From: CAVVSD01 sp963750895
GTDB taxonomy: Bacteria; Actinomycetota; Thermoleophilia; Solirubrobacterales; Solirubrobacteraceae
Direction of reading: 5' to 3'
Length of the DNA: 64,000 bases
Assembly (NCBI GenBank): GCA_963750895.1
Contig: CAVVSD010000006.1
Location: 1,054,001 to 1,118,000 of the forward strand
Both the position numbers and the translations under genes were made by a program. The notes under the pieces are model-generated. The model did not search any database, was not told where the DNA came from, and was given only the letters and a program-made list of their open reading frames with translations. Of this stretch, positions 34,615 through 42,600 are shown in pieces (position 1 is the stretch's first letter; every line of letters starts with the position of its first letter).

Positions 34615-34690
34615 GACTGAGAACACGGGAGACTCCCAGGCTTCACCCAGTCACACAGAAGAACTGTACATCGCCGTGGCGGCAGGCTTA

Positions 34691-34702
34691 GAGTCGCGAC
34701 TC
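34691..34702. repeat. GAGTCGCGACTC palindrome upstream of the secreted propeller
   Basis: Perfect 12-bp palindrome 26 nt before the ATG at 34728, in a 113-bp spacer. A possible operator site; TAGAGT (34689-34694) overlapping it could be a -10. Confidence 0.3.
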
Positions 34703-34727
34703 CGTTGCGGACGATGGAGGCCGAGGG

Positions 34728-36027
34728 ATGCGATGCAGGGCGCTGCTGGGAACGATCGCTGTGGGGGTACTGCTGGCAGCCGCCGAGCCTGCCGGTGCCG
34801 CGGTCGTCGCGACGCTGCCGGCGGGTGATGGCTTCTCCTCGGTCGCCGCGACCTCCACGGGTGCGGTGTGGGCGACCCGCACCGAGCCGGGCGGCAAGGT
34901 CGGCATCGGTCAGCTGACGCCGAGCGGATTCGCCTGGAGGTCGGTCCGCACGAAGCTCCCGGAGCTGAACGAGATCCACGCCCGGCCCGACGGCGGGATC
35001 TGGGCGCTCGTGGGCGGCAACTCGGCGTTCCGCTCCAACCCGGACGGCATGCTCACGCGCGTCACCGTGGTCCCCGGGGCGGGCTCGTTCCTCGGCACGG
35101 CGACCGTCGCCCCCGACGGCGCGCTCGACGTCGCCGTCGGCGCGTCGGTCATCGTCCGCCTCGGCCTGGACGGCACGCGGACCGTGCGCCGCTACAAGGC
35201 GCCGGGGGACACGGAGAACTGCTTCGTGGACGAGCTTGCCGCCGCGCAGGACGGCACCCTGTGGCTCGGCTGGTTCGGTTGCTCCTACGTCCTGCGCCTT
35301 GCACCGGACGGCACGATCTCGTCCGTCCCGGCGCTCGATGGCGCATCCGTCGACCAGCTCGCGATCGGCACGGACGGCACGGTGTGGGGCAAGGCCTTGC
35401 CGCTGGAACCGCGCCTGTTCAAGGTCACGCCCGCCGGGCAGGTCGTCGACGTCGGCGCGCCACGCGACCGCAGGCAGCGACCTCGCGGCCGCGCCTGATG
35501 GCACCGCGTGGCTCAACGACCCCGAGAGCTGCTCGATGCTCCACCTGGCCGGCACGACCACGACGAGTCTGCGCGCGCCGATCGCGCCTGTCACGTCCGC
35601 GGTCGGGCCTGACGGGACCCTCTGGCTCGCCGACCGGACCCAGCTGCTGCACCTCTCGCCCGCGGAGCTCACGAGCACCGCCCCGTGCGACACGACCGAT
35701 CCAGAGCTGTCGGTGCCCGGTGCCGCACACGACAAGGTCACGCTCCGCGCGCTGCGGCGCGCCGGCGGTCTACGCGTGCGCAGCAGCGAGGCGGGCACGG
35801 TCTCGGGGTTCATCCGTCTGGCCGGGACCAAGCGCAAGCTCGGCGTCGTGGACGGCGCGATCGGGACGAACGGCGTCGTCGTGACCTTCTCCAGGGCCAC
35901 GCTCGACCTGCTCGCACGGCGTCTCGCGGACGGCAGGCGAACGCGCCTGGAGCTCCAGCTCACGATCACCGACGACAGCGGCCACGCCGTGCTGACCGCC
36001 GGTCGCACCATCTCTGTGACGGCATGA
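34728..36027 (+). CDS. secreted beta-propeller (Vgb lyase-like), interrupted by a 1-nt frameshift
   Basis: About 432 aa after correction. Signal peptide LLGTIAVGVLLAAAEPAGA. Repeated blades with the virginiamycin-B-lyase-like phrase 'pDGtiWlg': ARPDGGIWALVG, AAAQDGTLWLGWFG, IGTDGTVWGKALP. At about 35455-35462 an extra base changes frame; the continuation reads ATAGSDLAAAPDGTAWLND, VGPDGTLWLADRTQ and a C-terminal beta domain. The Vgb active-site His/Glu set is not evident, so it may be a structural or binding propeller. Confidence 0.7.
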
Positions 36028-36744
36028 GACCGCGGGCGCCGCGCACAGATCAGGGCTTCCAAGGGCCGCTCGAGACCGTCGTCATCGACCTCCTCTCGAG
36101 GTCGAGTAGAGCCGACGGCTGATCGGCGGGCATCGCCCGCAGCGGATGACGTCCCCGTGTTGCGACCCTCGTCGGCAACACACCGTCCTCGTCCTGACGC
36201 ACCGCGTACGGTTGCACCTCACCGGCGCGCCGCGATCGCCGTGCGGTCACCGCGATCGCGGACCGCTACCCGATGAACGAGCCTCCTCATCGCCCACCGC
36301 ATCGTCGAGCCCGCCGGAGATCGAGGAGTTCGTCGCCTTCGCGGCCGCGAACGCTCGCTCCATCGGCGTGCTCGAGCCTGCGTGATCCAACGAGAAGGAC
36401 GCGGAGGGCATCTTCAGCGTCGACGGACCACACATCGTCGTTCGAGCCCTTGCCGCGATGTCGTCGGACATCGATACCTGAGCACTGGCCTCGGCGATGT
36501 CGCATACGGGGTTCGTGGTCGTCGACTCCCGCGAGTACAGCCTGCCGAACGGCAAGGCTCTCGTGCGACAGGACTTCGTGCTCCAAGCGCGCGACGTCGC
36601 TCCGCGCGGATGACGACGCGCCCGGCCGCCAAGCAAGGCGAACCGGGCCGAATGGGGCAAACGACCGCGGCCGTGTCGGCGACCCGCGCCGGCGGTCGGG
36701 AAGCCCGAACAAGAGATCACCCCGGAGAGGGCCTCCAGGAGCAT
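36028..36744 (+). other. gene-poor stretch with decayed coding pieces
   Basis: About 700 bp with lower GC than the neighbours and no convincing gene. On the plus strand, pieces such as EIEEFVAFAAANARSIGVLE, NEKDAEGIFSV, then after another stop HTGFVVVDSREYSLPNGKAL can be read in phase but separated by stop codons, as expected of a decayed ORF. No promoter or RNA gene is evident. Confidence 0.5.
36369..36422. repeat. imperfect inverted repeat, partner at 37041-37089
   Basis: The 34 nt at 36389-36422 match the reverse complement of 37041-37074 at 32 of 34 positions, and the similarity extends into CTCGAGCC on the outer side. Both translate to VLEP-x-NEKDA-x-G-x-FSV on opposite strands, so these are two diverged copies of the same coding segment. 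Confidence 0.65.
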
Positions 36745-36781
36745 GCCCGGCAGGATCGTACCTGCGGCCTCTTATCCGGAG
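36745..36781 (-). repeat. degenerate copy of the tRNA-Arg 3' half (putative att site)
   Basis: The plus strand from GCCCGGCAGGAT to TCCGGAG matches 38511-38549, the anticodon-stem to T-arm part of tRNA-Arg(CCG), at 35 of 39 aligned positions, with two 1-nt gaps and two substitutions. It has the same orientation as the tRNA and lies on the 3' side, as expected of the distal attachment site left by a tRNA-targeted integrase. Confidence 0.65.
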
Positions 36782-36990
36782 ACGTGCACGGCGTCTGATG
36801 CCAGGACGCTGCCACGCGAGCAGCGCGGAGTGAGCACTCGTCATAGATCGGGATCGTGCGCTCATGTGGGGCGAATGCGGACCGATCCCGCTGCGCTTGC
36901 CGGCGTCCGATACGCACATTGCGACCGACCGGCGCATGCCATGCGAGGGCGTCGGCACCATGAGTCGGCGCCGCCGCCAGAACGAATGCG

Positions 36991-37201
36991 TCAGGCGGTC
37001 AGGTAGATCGTCGGCGTCTTGTCGGCGGGGACGACGATCGCGACGCTGAACATGCCGTCCGCGTCCTTCTCGTTGCGGGGCTCGAGGACTTGGACGTCGA
37101 ACTCGGCGGGCACTGCGGCAGTGGGCGATGAGATCGTCGACGGTCACGACGGCCTCCCCTGGGGATGGGACAAGAAGGGTGCAACGTACGCCGTCCGTCA
37201 A
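36991..37201 (-). pseudogene. small reading frame with one frameshift, unknown
   Basis: From a TTG at 37201 the frame reads GEAVVTVDDLIAHCRSA, then shifts to AEFDVQVLEPRNEKDADGMF and ends VVPADKTPTIYLTA at 36991. About 70 aa in total. The middle is shared with the decayed plus-strand copy at 36.4 kb. Family not recognised. Confidence 0.35.
37041..37089. repeat. imperfect inverted repeat, partner at 36369-36422
   Basis: Second copy of the segment described at 36369-36422, in opposite orientation and inside the frame of the small minus-strand ORF. Confidence 0.65.
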
Positions 37202-37322
37202 GGACCAGGAGGTGTCCGACGTGCTCGCGGCAGTTGTAACTCGCGGAGGTCGAGCTGATGCGCCGTCGCCGACGCGGCATCGTCGCCACGCAGACGGCGA
37301 CGCCGTGATCCCGCTGCGCTAG

Positions 37323-38106
37323 TCAGAGATCGTGGTCATTACGCCGCCCCGCATCGCTGAGCACCTCGCGTCCGTTGAGCGGCTGGACCTCGCGGCTGTT
37401 GCCCTCTTCGAACAGCTCACGGAACGCGTGGATCTGATGCATGGACAGCGTGATCGGATGGGCGAGCACGATCCACCGCACGCCTTCGGTGAACGGCGGG
37501 GTCGTGAGCGAACCCACGTAGCGGTACGACGACAGATCGTCCGGCAGTAGGTCGCCGATCCGGACGTCGGCGACCGGTCGTGTCTCACCGGCCGTGTCGG
37601 GCAGATCGTCGAAGATCGGCGCAGCACGCGGTTCGCGCGGCCCTGGCCCGATAGTACGCCGAGCACGAGCCGCGAGCCGTCGGCGGCGCTGTCCACCAGG
37701 TGCATCTCCATCGTGCCCGGTGGCTGTTGCTCTCGTGCCTCCGCCGGCGTGTGCCAGTGGAACTGTTGGAGCTATACTCCGTGCCGCTGGAGGGTGATCG
37801 ACGCCCCGCCGGCAGGCACGTCGGCACGTACGGTCGCCTCCTCGCCGGGTGAGCCGGTGTTGTTCAAAGTCACGTTCGTCGTGCGCGGGTATGAGAGCCG
37901 GATCGCCGGGAGGTGGTTGCACGGAACGTGATCTCCGAGCTGCGGAGGTCGATCGGGCTCTGGGCGCTTCCAGGCTCGGAGCTTGCGGGCGCGGTGCTGG
38001 CGAGCGCCGTCGCGACGGCAAGTGTCGTGGCGACGGTGAGTATCGCGATCAGCGCTGCGACGCAGGTGCTTACGATGCGACCGTACTGCTTCTCCTGCCC
38101 GTTCAT
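37323..38106 (-). pseudogene. alpha-carbonic anhydrase with several frameshifts
   Basis: Pieces in different frames assemble into a secreted alpha-class carbonic anhydrase: signal region IVSTCVAALIAILTVATTLA, then AQSPIDLRSSEITF, NHLPAIRLSYPRTTNVTLNN, LQQFHWHTPAEA, TMEMHLVD and YRYVGSLTTPPFTEGVRWIV to LFEEGNSREVQPLNGREVLS. All three zinc His (two in FHWH, one in EMHLV) are present, but shifts fall near 37.92 kb, at 37.77 kb (where an in-frame TAG replaces TEYS) and near 37.65 kb. Enzyme role when intact: periplasmic or surface CO2 hydration. It sits between the tRNA-Arg gene and the putative att copy, so it is probably cargo of a lost element. Confidence 0.75.
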
Positions 38107-38507
38107 CTCAGGCCCCCTCCGGGGTTGGATCAACGGCCGTCCGCGAGAGCCTTGTCAGCACTCGCGTGGCTGCGGTGACTGCGGGCTTCAGCGACGCGGC
38201 CTCGCTCTCTCAGCCCTCGACAGTCAGATCAGCCGGCGCGGCCTTCGTCGTCGGCAGAGGACGCTTATGAGCTCCTCCGTCATCAAGTGTCGCCGTGCAG
38301 CCTCGGGCAGAGACCGTCACCAAACATCGTCCAGTCGGGATGAATGTCATGCGGTCCTCGGCCCCTCGTTGAGTACCGAGTGCGATGCGCCGACCCGATG
38401 GCCAAGCAGATGCCTGACCAGGTGGCGGCGGGACGACATCGCCTGCGAACGGGACATCGTGCCGAGGGCCATGAGGAGCTCGACCTCCAGAACGCCGTAC
38501 CTGGCGA
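38107..38507 (-). other. about 400 bp without a recognisable gene
   Basis: Between the carbonic anhydrase start and tRNA-Arg. Minus-strand pieces such as MALGTMSRSQAMSSRRHLVR and MTFIPTGRCLVTVSARGC are open for 40-50 codons but show no family resemblance. An integrase stub would be expected here if an element used this tRNA; none can be made out. Confidence 0.4.
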
Positions 38508-38580
38508 CGCGCCCGGCAGGATTCGAACCTGCGGCCTCTTGCTCCGGAGGCAAGCGCTCTATCCACTGAGCTACGGGCGC
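38508..38580 (-). tRNA. tRNA-Arg (anticodon CCG)
   Basis: Minus-strand cloverleaf: acceptor GCGCCCG pairs with CGGGCGC, D-arm GCTC..GAGC, anticodon stem CTTGC/GCAAG around loop CTCCGGA with anticodon CCG, T-arm with GGTTCGAATCC. Discriminator G; CCA is not encoded. 73 nt. It reads Arg CGG codons, common in this GC-rich sequence. Its 3' half is duplicated at 36745-36781. Confidence 0.93.
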
Positions 38581-38597
38581 GGGACTGCGGGAGGACT

Positions 38598-39215
38598 CTA
38601 CCCGCCGCGACGGGCGACGACCGACCAGCGCGCGTCGTAGCGCACCGTCCACCGCGCGCGCCGGCCGCCGAGCGTCGTCCCGACGCAACGGCCGACCGAC
38701 GGGCGGCAGCTCAACGACCGCACCGCCCACCGCCGCGCGACGGCGTCCTCGGCCATCTCGCGCGTGATCGTCAGCCCGACCAGGCCCGCGCACGGCGCGT
38801 ACGGCGGCCGGCCCGTCGCCTGCCGCGGGTCGGGGAACGCGTCGAGCGGGTTCGTCGACATGAGGCCCGCCCTGTCGTGCCACGCGTCGACGCCGCCGAC
38901 CGGCTCGTAGCCCGCCAGGTGCCCACGCTCGTGGACGGTGATCACGCACGCCTCGTACGCGCTGAGGTCGCGGCGCACGGAGTACGTGCAGGTCCCGTCC
39001 CAGACGCCGTCGGCGTAGCCGAGGATGTCCTCGTCGCCCGCGATCTCGTCGACGAGCTGGACCTGAGCCCGTCCGGAGCAGCGGTCGCCGTGCTGCGCCC
39101 AGACCGCGTCGGCGAGGCGGTTGTAGCCCGCGTAGTCGACGGCCGCGGCAGCCGTCGACGGCGCCGCGGCGACGGCGAGCAGCACGAGCACGGACCAGGC
39201 GAGGCGGCGACCCAT
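38598..39215 (-). CDS. secreted protein with HExxH metallopeptidase-like motif
   Basis: 205 aa. Signal peptide LAWSVLVLLAVAAAPSTAAA. Four to six Cys suggest disulfides (DRCSGRAQ, GTCTYSVR, SCRPSVGRCVG). CVITVHERGHLAGYEP contains HERGH in a helix followed by GLMST, which resembles a Met-turn, so a zinc-peptidase fold is possible. The usual third ligand in HExxHxxGxxH is replaced by Pro, so activity is uncertain. Starts 18 nt from tRNA-Arg at its 3' end. Confidence 0.6.
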   Translation of the reverse strand: MGRRLAWSVLVLLAVAAAPSTAAAAVDYAGYNRLADAVWAQHGDRCSGRAQVQLVDEIAGDEDILGYADGVWDGTCTYSVRRDLSAYEACVITVHERGHLAGYEPVGGVDAWHDRAGLMSTNPLDAFPDPRQATGRPPYAPCAGLVGLTITREMAEDAVARRWAVRSLSCRPSVGRCVGTTLGGRRARWTVRYDARWSVVARRGG

Positions 39216-39283
39216 GCTCGAGCCGTCGACGCAACGCGCCGACGGCTCGACTCAGGCACCGCCAACCTCGACGAGGAGTCGGC

Positions 39284-39713
39284 TCAGGTCGCCGCGAGCT
39301 CGCGGACCTGGGTCAGGCGGATGTGGTTGCCGGACGGGTCGCGGAAGCCGGAGTCGATGCCGTACGGGCGCTCCTCGGGCTTCTCGACGAACTCCACGCC
39401 GCGCGCGGAGAGCCGCTCGTAGTCGGCGTAGCAGTCGTCGGTCGCCAGGAAGATCGTGCCGGCGGCGCCCTTGGACATGAGCGACCGCGCCTGCTCGGCG
39501 GTCTCGGCCTCGAAGACCGGCGGGCCCGGGGATGGGCATGAGGACGATCGACACGTCGGGCTGCTCGGCCGGGCCGACGGTGAGCCAGCGGAACCCGCCC
39601 ATCTCGGGGAACGACACGTCCGCGTGGGTCACGAGCCCGATCTTCTCGGTGTAGAAGGCGAGTGCCTCGTCCTGGTCGTGCACCCACAGCTGGGCGCTGG
39701 CGATCCTCATCAT
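39284..39713 (-). CDS. VOC-family (glyoxalase-like) protein, interrupted by a 1-nt frameshift
   Basis: About 142 aa after correction. First part MRIASAQLWVHDQDEALAFY...FPEMGGFRWLTVGPAEQPDV; an extra base in the GGGCCCG run at about 39523-39532 changes the frame, which then continues PVFEAETAEQARSLMSKGAA, DDCYADYERLSARGVEF and SGFRDPSGNHIRLTQ. The ending FRDPSGNHI carries the VOC metal-site Glu/His region. It lies 42 nt downstream of an AraC-type regulator on the same strand, a common regulator/glyoxalase pair in actinobacteria. Confidence 0.8.
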
Positions 39714-39755
39714 GGTGTCCTCCTCGGGGGTCGACGATCGGTGTCGACGAGGACG

Positions 39756-40190
39756 CTAATCCTGAGGCGGCGCCGCGTCTTCTCGAAACGTGCGGCGTTG
39801 CGGACGGCCGTAGTGGCGGACGATGCAGGCGGGCACGAGCGCCCGGTCGGCGGCCGACGGGAACTGCGCGCGGAACGCCGCGGGGGAGACCCCGTAGGTC
39901 CGCGTGAAGCTCGTCGTGAACGAGCCGACGCTCTGCAGCCCCACCTCGAAGCAGATCTCCGCGACGGAGCGATCGGTGGTGGTCAGCAGCGCTGCCGCCC
40001 GCTCGAGCCGGCGGGTCAGGAGGTAGCCGTGCGGCGACTCGCCGAACGCCGCGCGGAACTCCCGGCTGAAGTGCGCGGGGGAGAGGCCGGCGGCCCGCGC
40101 GAGGTCGGCGACGTCGAGCGGCTCCGCGTAGCGCGCGTCGGCGAGGTCCTTCGCGCGGAGGAGGTGCCGGGCGGTCGGGGCGTACGCCAT
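39756..40190 (-). CDS. AraC-family transcriptional regulator (short form)
   Basis: 144 aa from the ATG at 40190. Two helix-turn-helix units fill the protein: DVADLARAAGLSPAHFSREF...ESPHGYLLTRRLERAAALL and SVAEICFEVGLQSVGSFTTSF with the signature ending YGVSPAAFRAQF. No separate ligand domain; a short tail (VRHYGRPQRRTFRED) follows. Probably regulates itself and the downstream glyoxalase-like gene. Confidence 0.9.
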   Translation of the reverse strand: MAYAPTARHLLRAKDLADARYAEPLDVADLARAAGLSPAHFSREFRAAFGESPHGYLLTRRLERAAALLTTTDRSVAEICFEVGLQSVGSFTTSFTRTYGVSPAAFRAQFPSAADRALVPACIVRHYGRPQRRTFREDAAPPQD

Positions 40191-40221
40191 GGCCGGGAGT
40201 ATGCCCCGACCGCCCGTGCGA

Positions 40222-40452
40222 TCAGGTGGGTGCTCCCGCCGCCGCCAGCATGTCGTTGACGCGCTCGGTCGTGATCGGGCGGCCGCCGATCGTGAGCTCG
40301 CCACTGGAGATGTCGTCGATGACGACCCAGGTCAGGCCCCGGACGGGCTCGCCGACGACGGACGCGAACGTCTCGGTGATGCGCTCGGCGATCTCGGCCT
40401 TCTGATCGTCGCTGAGCACGCCCTCCATGACACGGCAGTTGATGTACGGCAC
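40222..40452 (-). CDS. 4-oxalocrotonate tautomerase-like protein
   Basis: 76 aa. Starts MPYINCRVMEG: after Met removal Pro becomes residue 1, the catalytic base of the tautomerase superfamily. The rest, SDDQKAEIAERITETFASVV and TWVVIDDISSGELTIGG, fits one beta-alpha-beta unit of 4-OT-like hexamers. Substrate unknown. Confidence 0.85.
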   Translation of the reverse strand: MPYINCRVMEGVLSDDQKAEIAERITETFASVVGEPVRGLTWVVIDDISSGELTIGGRPITTERVNDMLAAAGAPT

Positions 40453-40521
40453 GGAAGCCTCCTGCGGTCGGTTGACGCCGCAGATGCAACCGCGCGCCCG
40501 TGTGAACGAGCGTGTGAGACG

Positions 40522-42309
40522 TCAGGCGGCCACCGGCGGCATGAGCCGCGCGAGCGCCGCGTTGTCGATGTCCGCGGCCAGGAGCTGCGCAGCCGCCATC
40601 GATGCCTCGTCCCCGAGCGCGGCACGGTGCACGTGCGCGCGGACCACGAGCTCGCGCAGGCCGCAGCGCTCCGCCAGCGCGGCGAGGGCGTCGACCAGCG
40701 CGTCCGCATCCTCGGCGCCGACGCGCACGGCCAGCGCCGCCGCGCTGTCGAGCACGTGCCCATGGACCCAGGCGTACGCGTCCGACACGCGGGTGACCCG
40801 CACCGCGGCGTCGGCGAAGTGCGCCGCCGCCGCGTCGACCTCGCCGCTCTCCAGCTCGACGAGTCCCGCCAGCCGCACGCTCATCGCCTCCCAGCAGGGG
40901 TCCTCGAGGCGACACGCGAGCCGGAAGCTCCGGTCGTGCCCCTCGGCCGCCTCGGCACGCTGCCCCTGCCGGAGCGCGACCTCCGCGCGCAGCGCCTCGG
41001 GCCATGGGCGGAACGCGCTCCAGCGCTCGGCCGCGACGAGCGCGAGGCTCTCGTCGAGCACGGGCACCGCGAGCGCGAGCTCGTCGCGCAGGATGTGGAT
41101 GCGGCCGATGAGCGAGAGCGACCACGCGGCCTGCCGGCGGCGGCCACAGCGGTCCGCGCGGGCGACGGAGCGGTGGAGCAGGTCGAGCGCCGCGCCGTAG
41201 TGCGCCCGGTCGGACAGTGCCATCCCGCGGACGCCGAGGACCGCGCAGAGCTCGTCGTCGCCGTCGGCGAGCTCGGTCGCCCGCGCCAGCCAGCGACCGG
41301 CCGAGGCGGTGCGGCCGGCCTGGGTGTCGATGAAGCCGAGCTCGCGGCAGGCGACCGCAGCCGTGTGGAGGTCCCCGACGTCCTGCGCGACGCCCAGTGC
41401 CTCGTGCAGGCGCAGCGCGCCCTCCTCGTCGCGGCCGCGCAGCGCGTGCACGAGCGCCGATCCGAGCGTCGCGAGCGCCCGGGCCTCGAGCGCCGCGTCG
41501 CCGGCCGCCGCGGCCTCGGCACACGCCGTGCGCAGGATCTCGATGCCCGGCTCGACCGCGCCCGCCTCCAGCGCTGCCTCGCCCGCCTCGAGCTGCGCCA
41601 GGGCCGCCTCGCGATCGCCGGCCGCGATCCGCGGGTCGGCGGTGCGCTCGCGGGCCGCGAGCCGCAGCTCGGGCCCCGGCGCGATGCCGAGCTCCTGCCC
41701 GAGCAGCGCTTCGCACGCGGCGACCTGGCGCTCGGCGTCCGCCCGCCGCCCGCTGCGCGCGAGGCAGCGGATGAGCAGCTCCTGCGCCTGGTGGTCGAGC
41801 GGGTCGCGCGCGACCAGCTCCGTGGCGAGCGCCATCGCCCCGTCGACGTCGCGCGCCGCGAGGCGCGCGACGGCCTCGTCGTGCGCGAGCGCGCGCGCCA
41901 CACCGTGCAGCGAGCGACGCATGACGCCCAGCCAGGCGTCGAGGACGGGACTGGACGGGAACGACATGCCCTCCAGCAGCTCGCCCTCCGGCGCGCCCCC
42001 ATCCCTGACGTCGACGCGGACGCCCGGACCCAGCCGCAGCTCCAGCGGATCGCCGCCGGCCTCGGCTTCACCGTCGAGCGCTCGGCGGAGATCGGCGAGC
42101 GCCCACCGCAGCGCGCCGAGCGGATCCTCGGCACCCGGGAACAGCAGGGACGCGACGCGGCTGCGGGGCTGCGGTCGCTCCGAGAGCAGCAGGTAGGTGA
42201 GCAGCGCCCAGGTCTTGCGCCCCCGCGGCGGCGGCAGGCGCAGGCCGTCGCGCTCGACACCCGGCGCACCGAGCACCCGGATGATCGTGACATGCGACAC
42301 TTGCGCCAT
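40522..42309 (-). CDS. SARP/BTAD-type regulator with TPR-like C-terminal region
   Basis: 595 aa from the ATG at 42309. The N-terminus resembles an OmpR-like winged helix (VLGAPGVERDGLRLPPPRGR, KTWALLTYLLLSE, SRVASLLFPGAEDPLGALRW) followed by the bacterial transcriptional activator domain (BTAD) and about 350 residues of TPR-like helices rich in Ala. No ATPase domain. The start codon overlaps that of the divergent DUF4242 gene inside one CATG, so one start, or the promoter placement, is unusual. Confidence 0.8.
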   Translation of the reverse strand: MAQVSHVTIIRVLGAPGVERDGLRLPPPRGRKTWALLTYLLLSERPQPRSRVASLLFPGAEDPLGALRWALADLRRALDGEAEAGGDPLELRLGPGVRVDVRDGGAPEGELLEGMSFPSSPVLDAWLGVMRRSLHGVARALAHDEAVARLAARDVDGAMALATELVARDPLDHQAQELLIRCLARSGRRADAERQVAACEALLGQELGIAPGPELRLAARERTADPRIAAGDREAALAQLEAGEAALEAGAVEPGIEILRTACAEAAAAGDAALEARALATLGSALVHALRGRDEEGALRLHEALGVAQDVGDLHTAAVACRELGFIDTQAGRTASAGRWLARATELADGDDELCAVLGVRGMALSDRAHYGAALDLLHRSVARADRCGRRRQAAWSLSLIGRIHILRDELALAVPVLDESLALVAAERWSAFRPWPEALRAEVALRQGQRAEAAEGHDRSFRLACRLEDPCWEAMSVRLAGLVELESGEVDAAAAHFADAAVRVTRVSDAYAWVHGHVLDSAAALAVRVGAEDADALVDALAALAERCGLRELVVRAHVHRAALGDEASMAAAQLLAADIDNAALARLMPPVAA

Positions 42310-42571
42310 GCCCCGATTCTTCCTGGAACGGACGGTCGGTGACGTCACTCGCGAGGAGCTCGACGCGATCGCCGCGCGCTCCCAGGAGATCCGCGCCGCC
42401 CGCTACCCGCAGATCACGTGGGAGCACACCCACGTCGTCCGCACGGACGAGGGCATGAAGGCGTTCTGCCTGTACGAGGCGCCGGACGGGGCGAGCGTGC
42501 GGGAGCACGCCGCGGAGCTCGGCCTCCCGCTCGAGCGCTTCTACGAGGTCGAGACCGACCTCGAACCCTGA
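42308..42571 (+). CDS. DUF4242 protein (SCO4226-like)
   Basis: 87 aa. MPRFFLERTVGDVTREELDA, ITWEHTHVVRTDEGMKAFCL and YEAPDGASVREHAAELGLP match DUF4242, a small ferredoxin-like fold; the Streptomyces coelicolor member SCO4226 binds nickel. Start at 42308, opposite the SARP start. Followed by tRNase Z 30 nt later. Confidence 0.8.
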   Translation: MPRFFLERTVGDVTREELDAIAARSQEIRAARYPQITWEHTHVVRTDEGMKAFCLYEAPDGASVREHAAELGLPLERFYEVETDLEP

Positions 42572-42600
42572 GGCGCGGCTGAGTAGCCTCGGTCAGCGAG

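Noticed and set aside
36028..38507. Search for transposase, integrase or CRISPR in the low-GC stretch
   Set aside because: No transposase motif, no terminal inverted repeats of an IS, and no regularly spaced repeats could be found; only the tRNA-derived repeat and the small inverted repeat are supportable.
38511..38570. Short plus-strand peptide RPAGFEPAASCSGGK
   Set aside because: This is the usual false translation of a tRNA gene; the region is tRNA-Arg.
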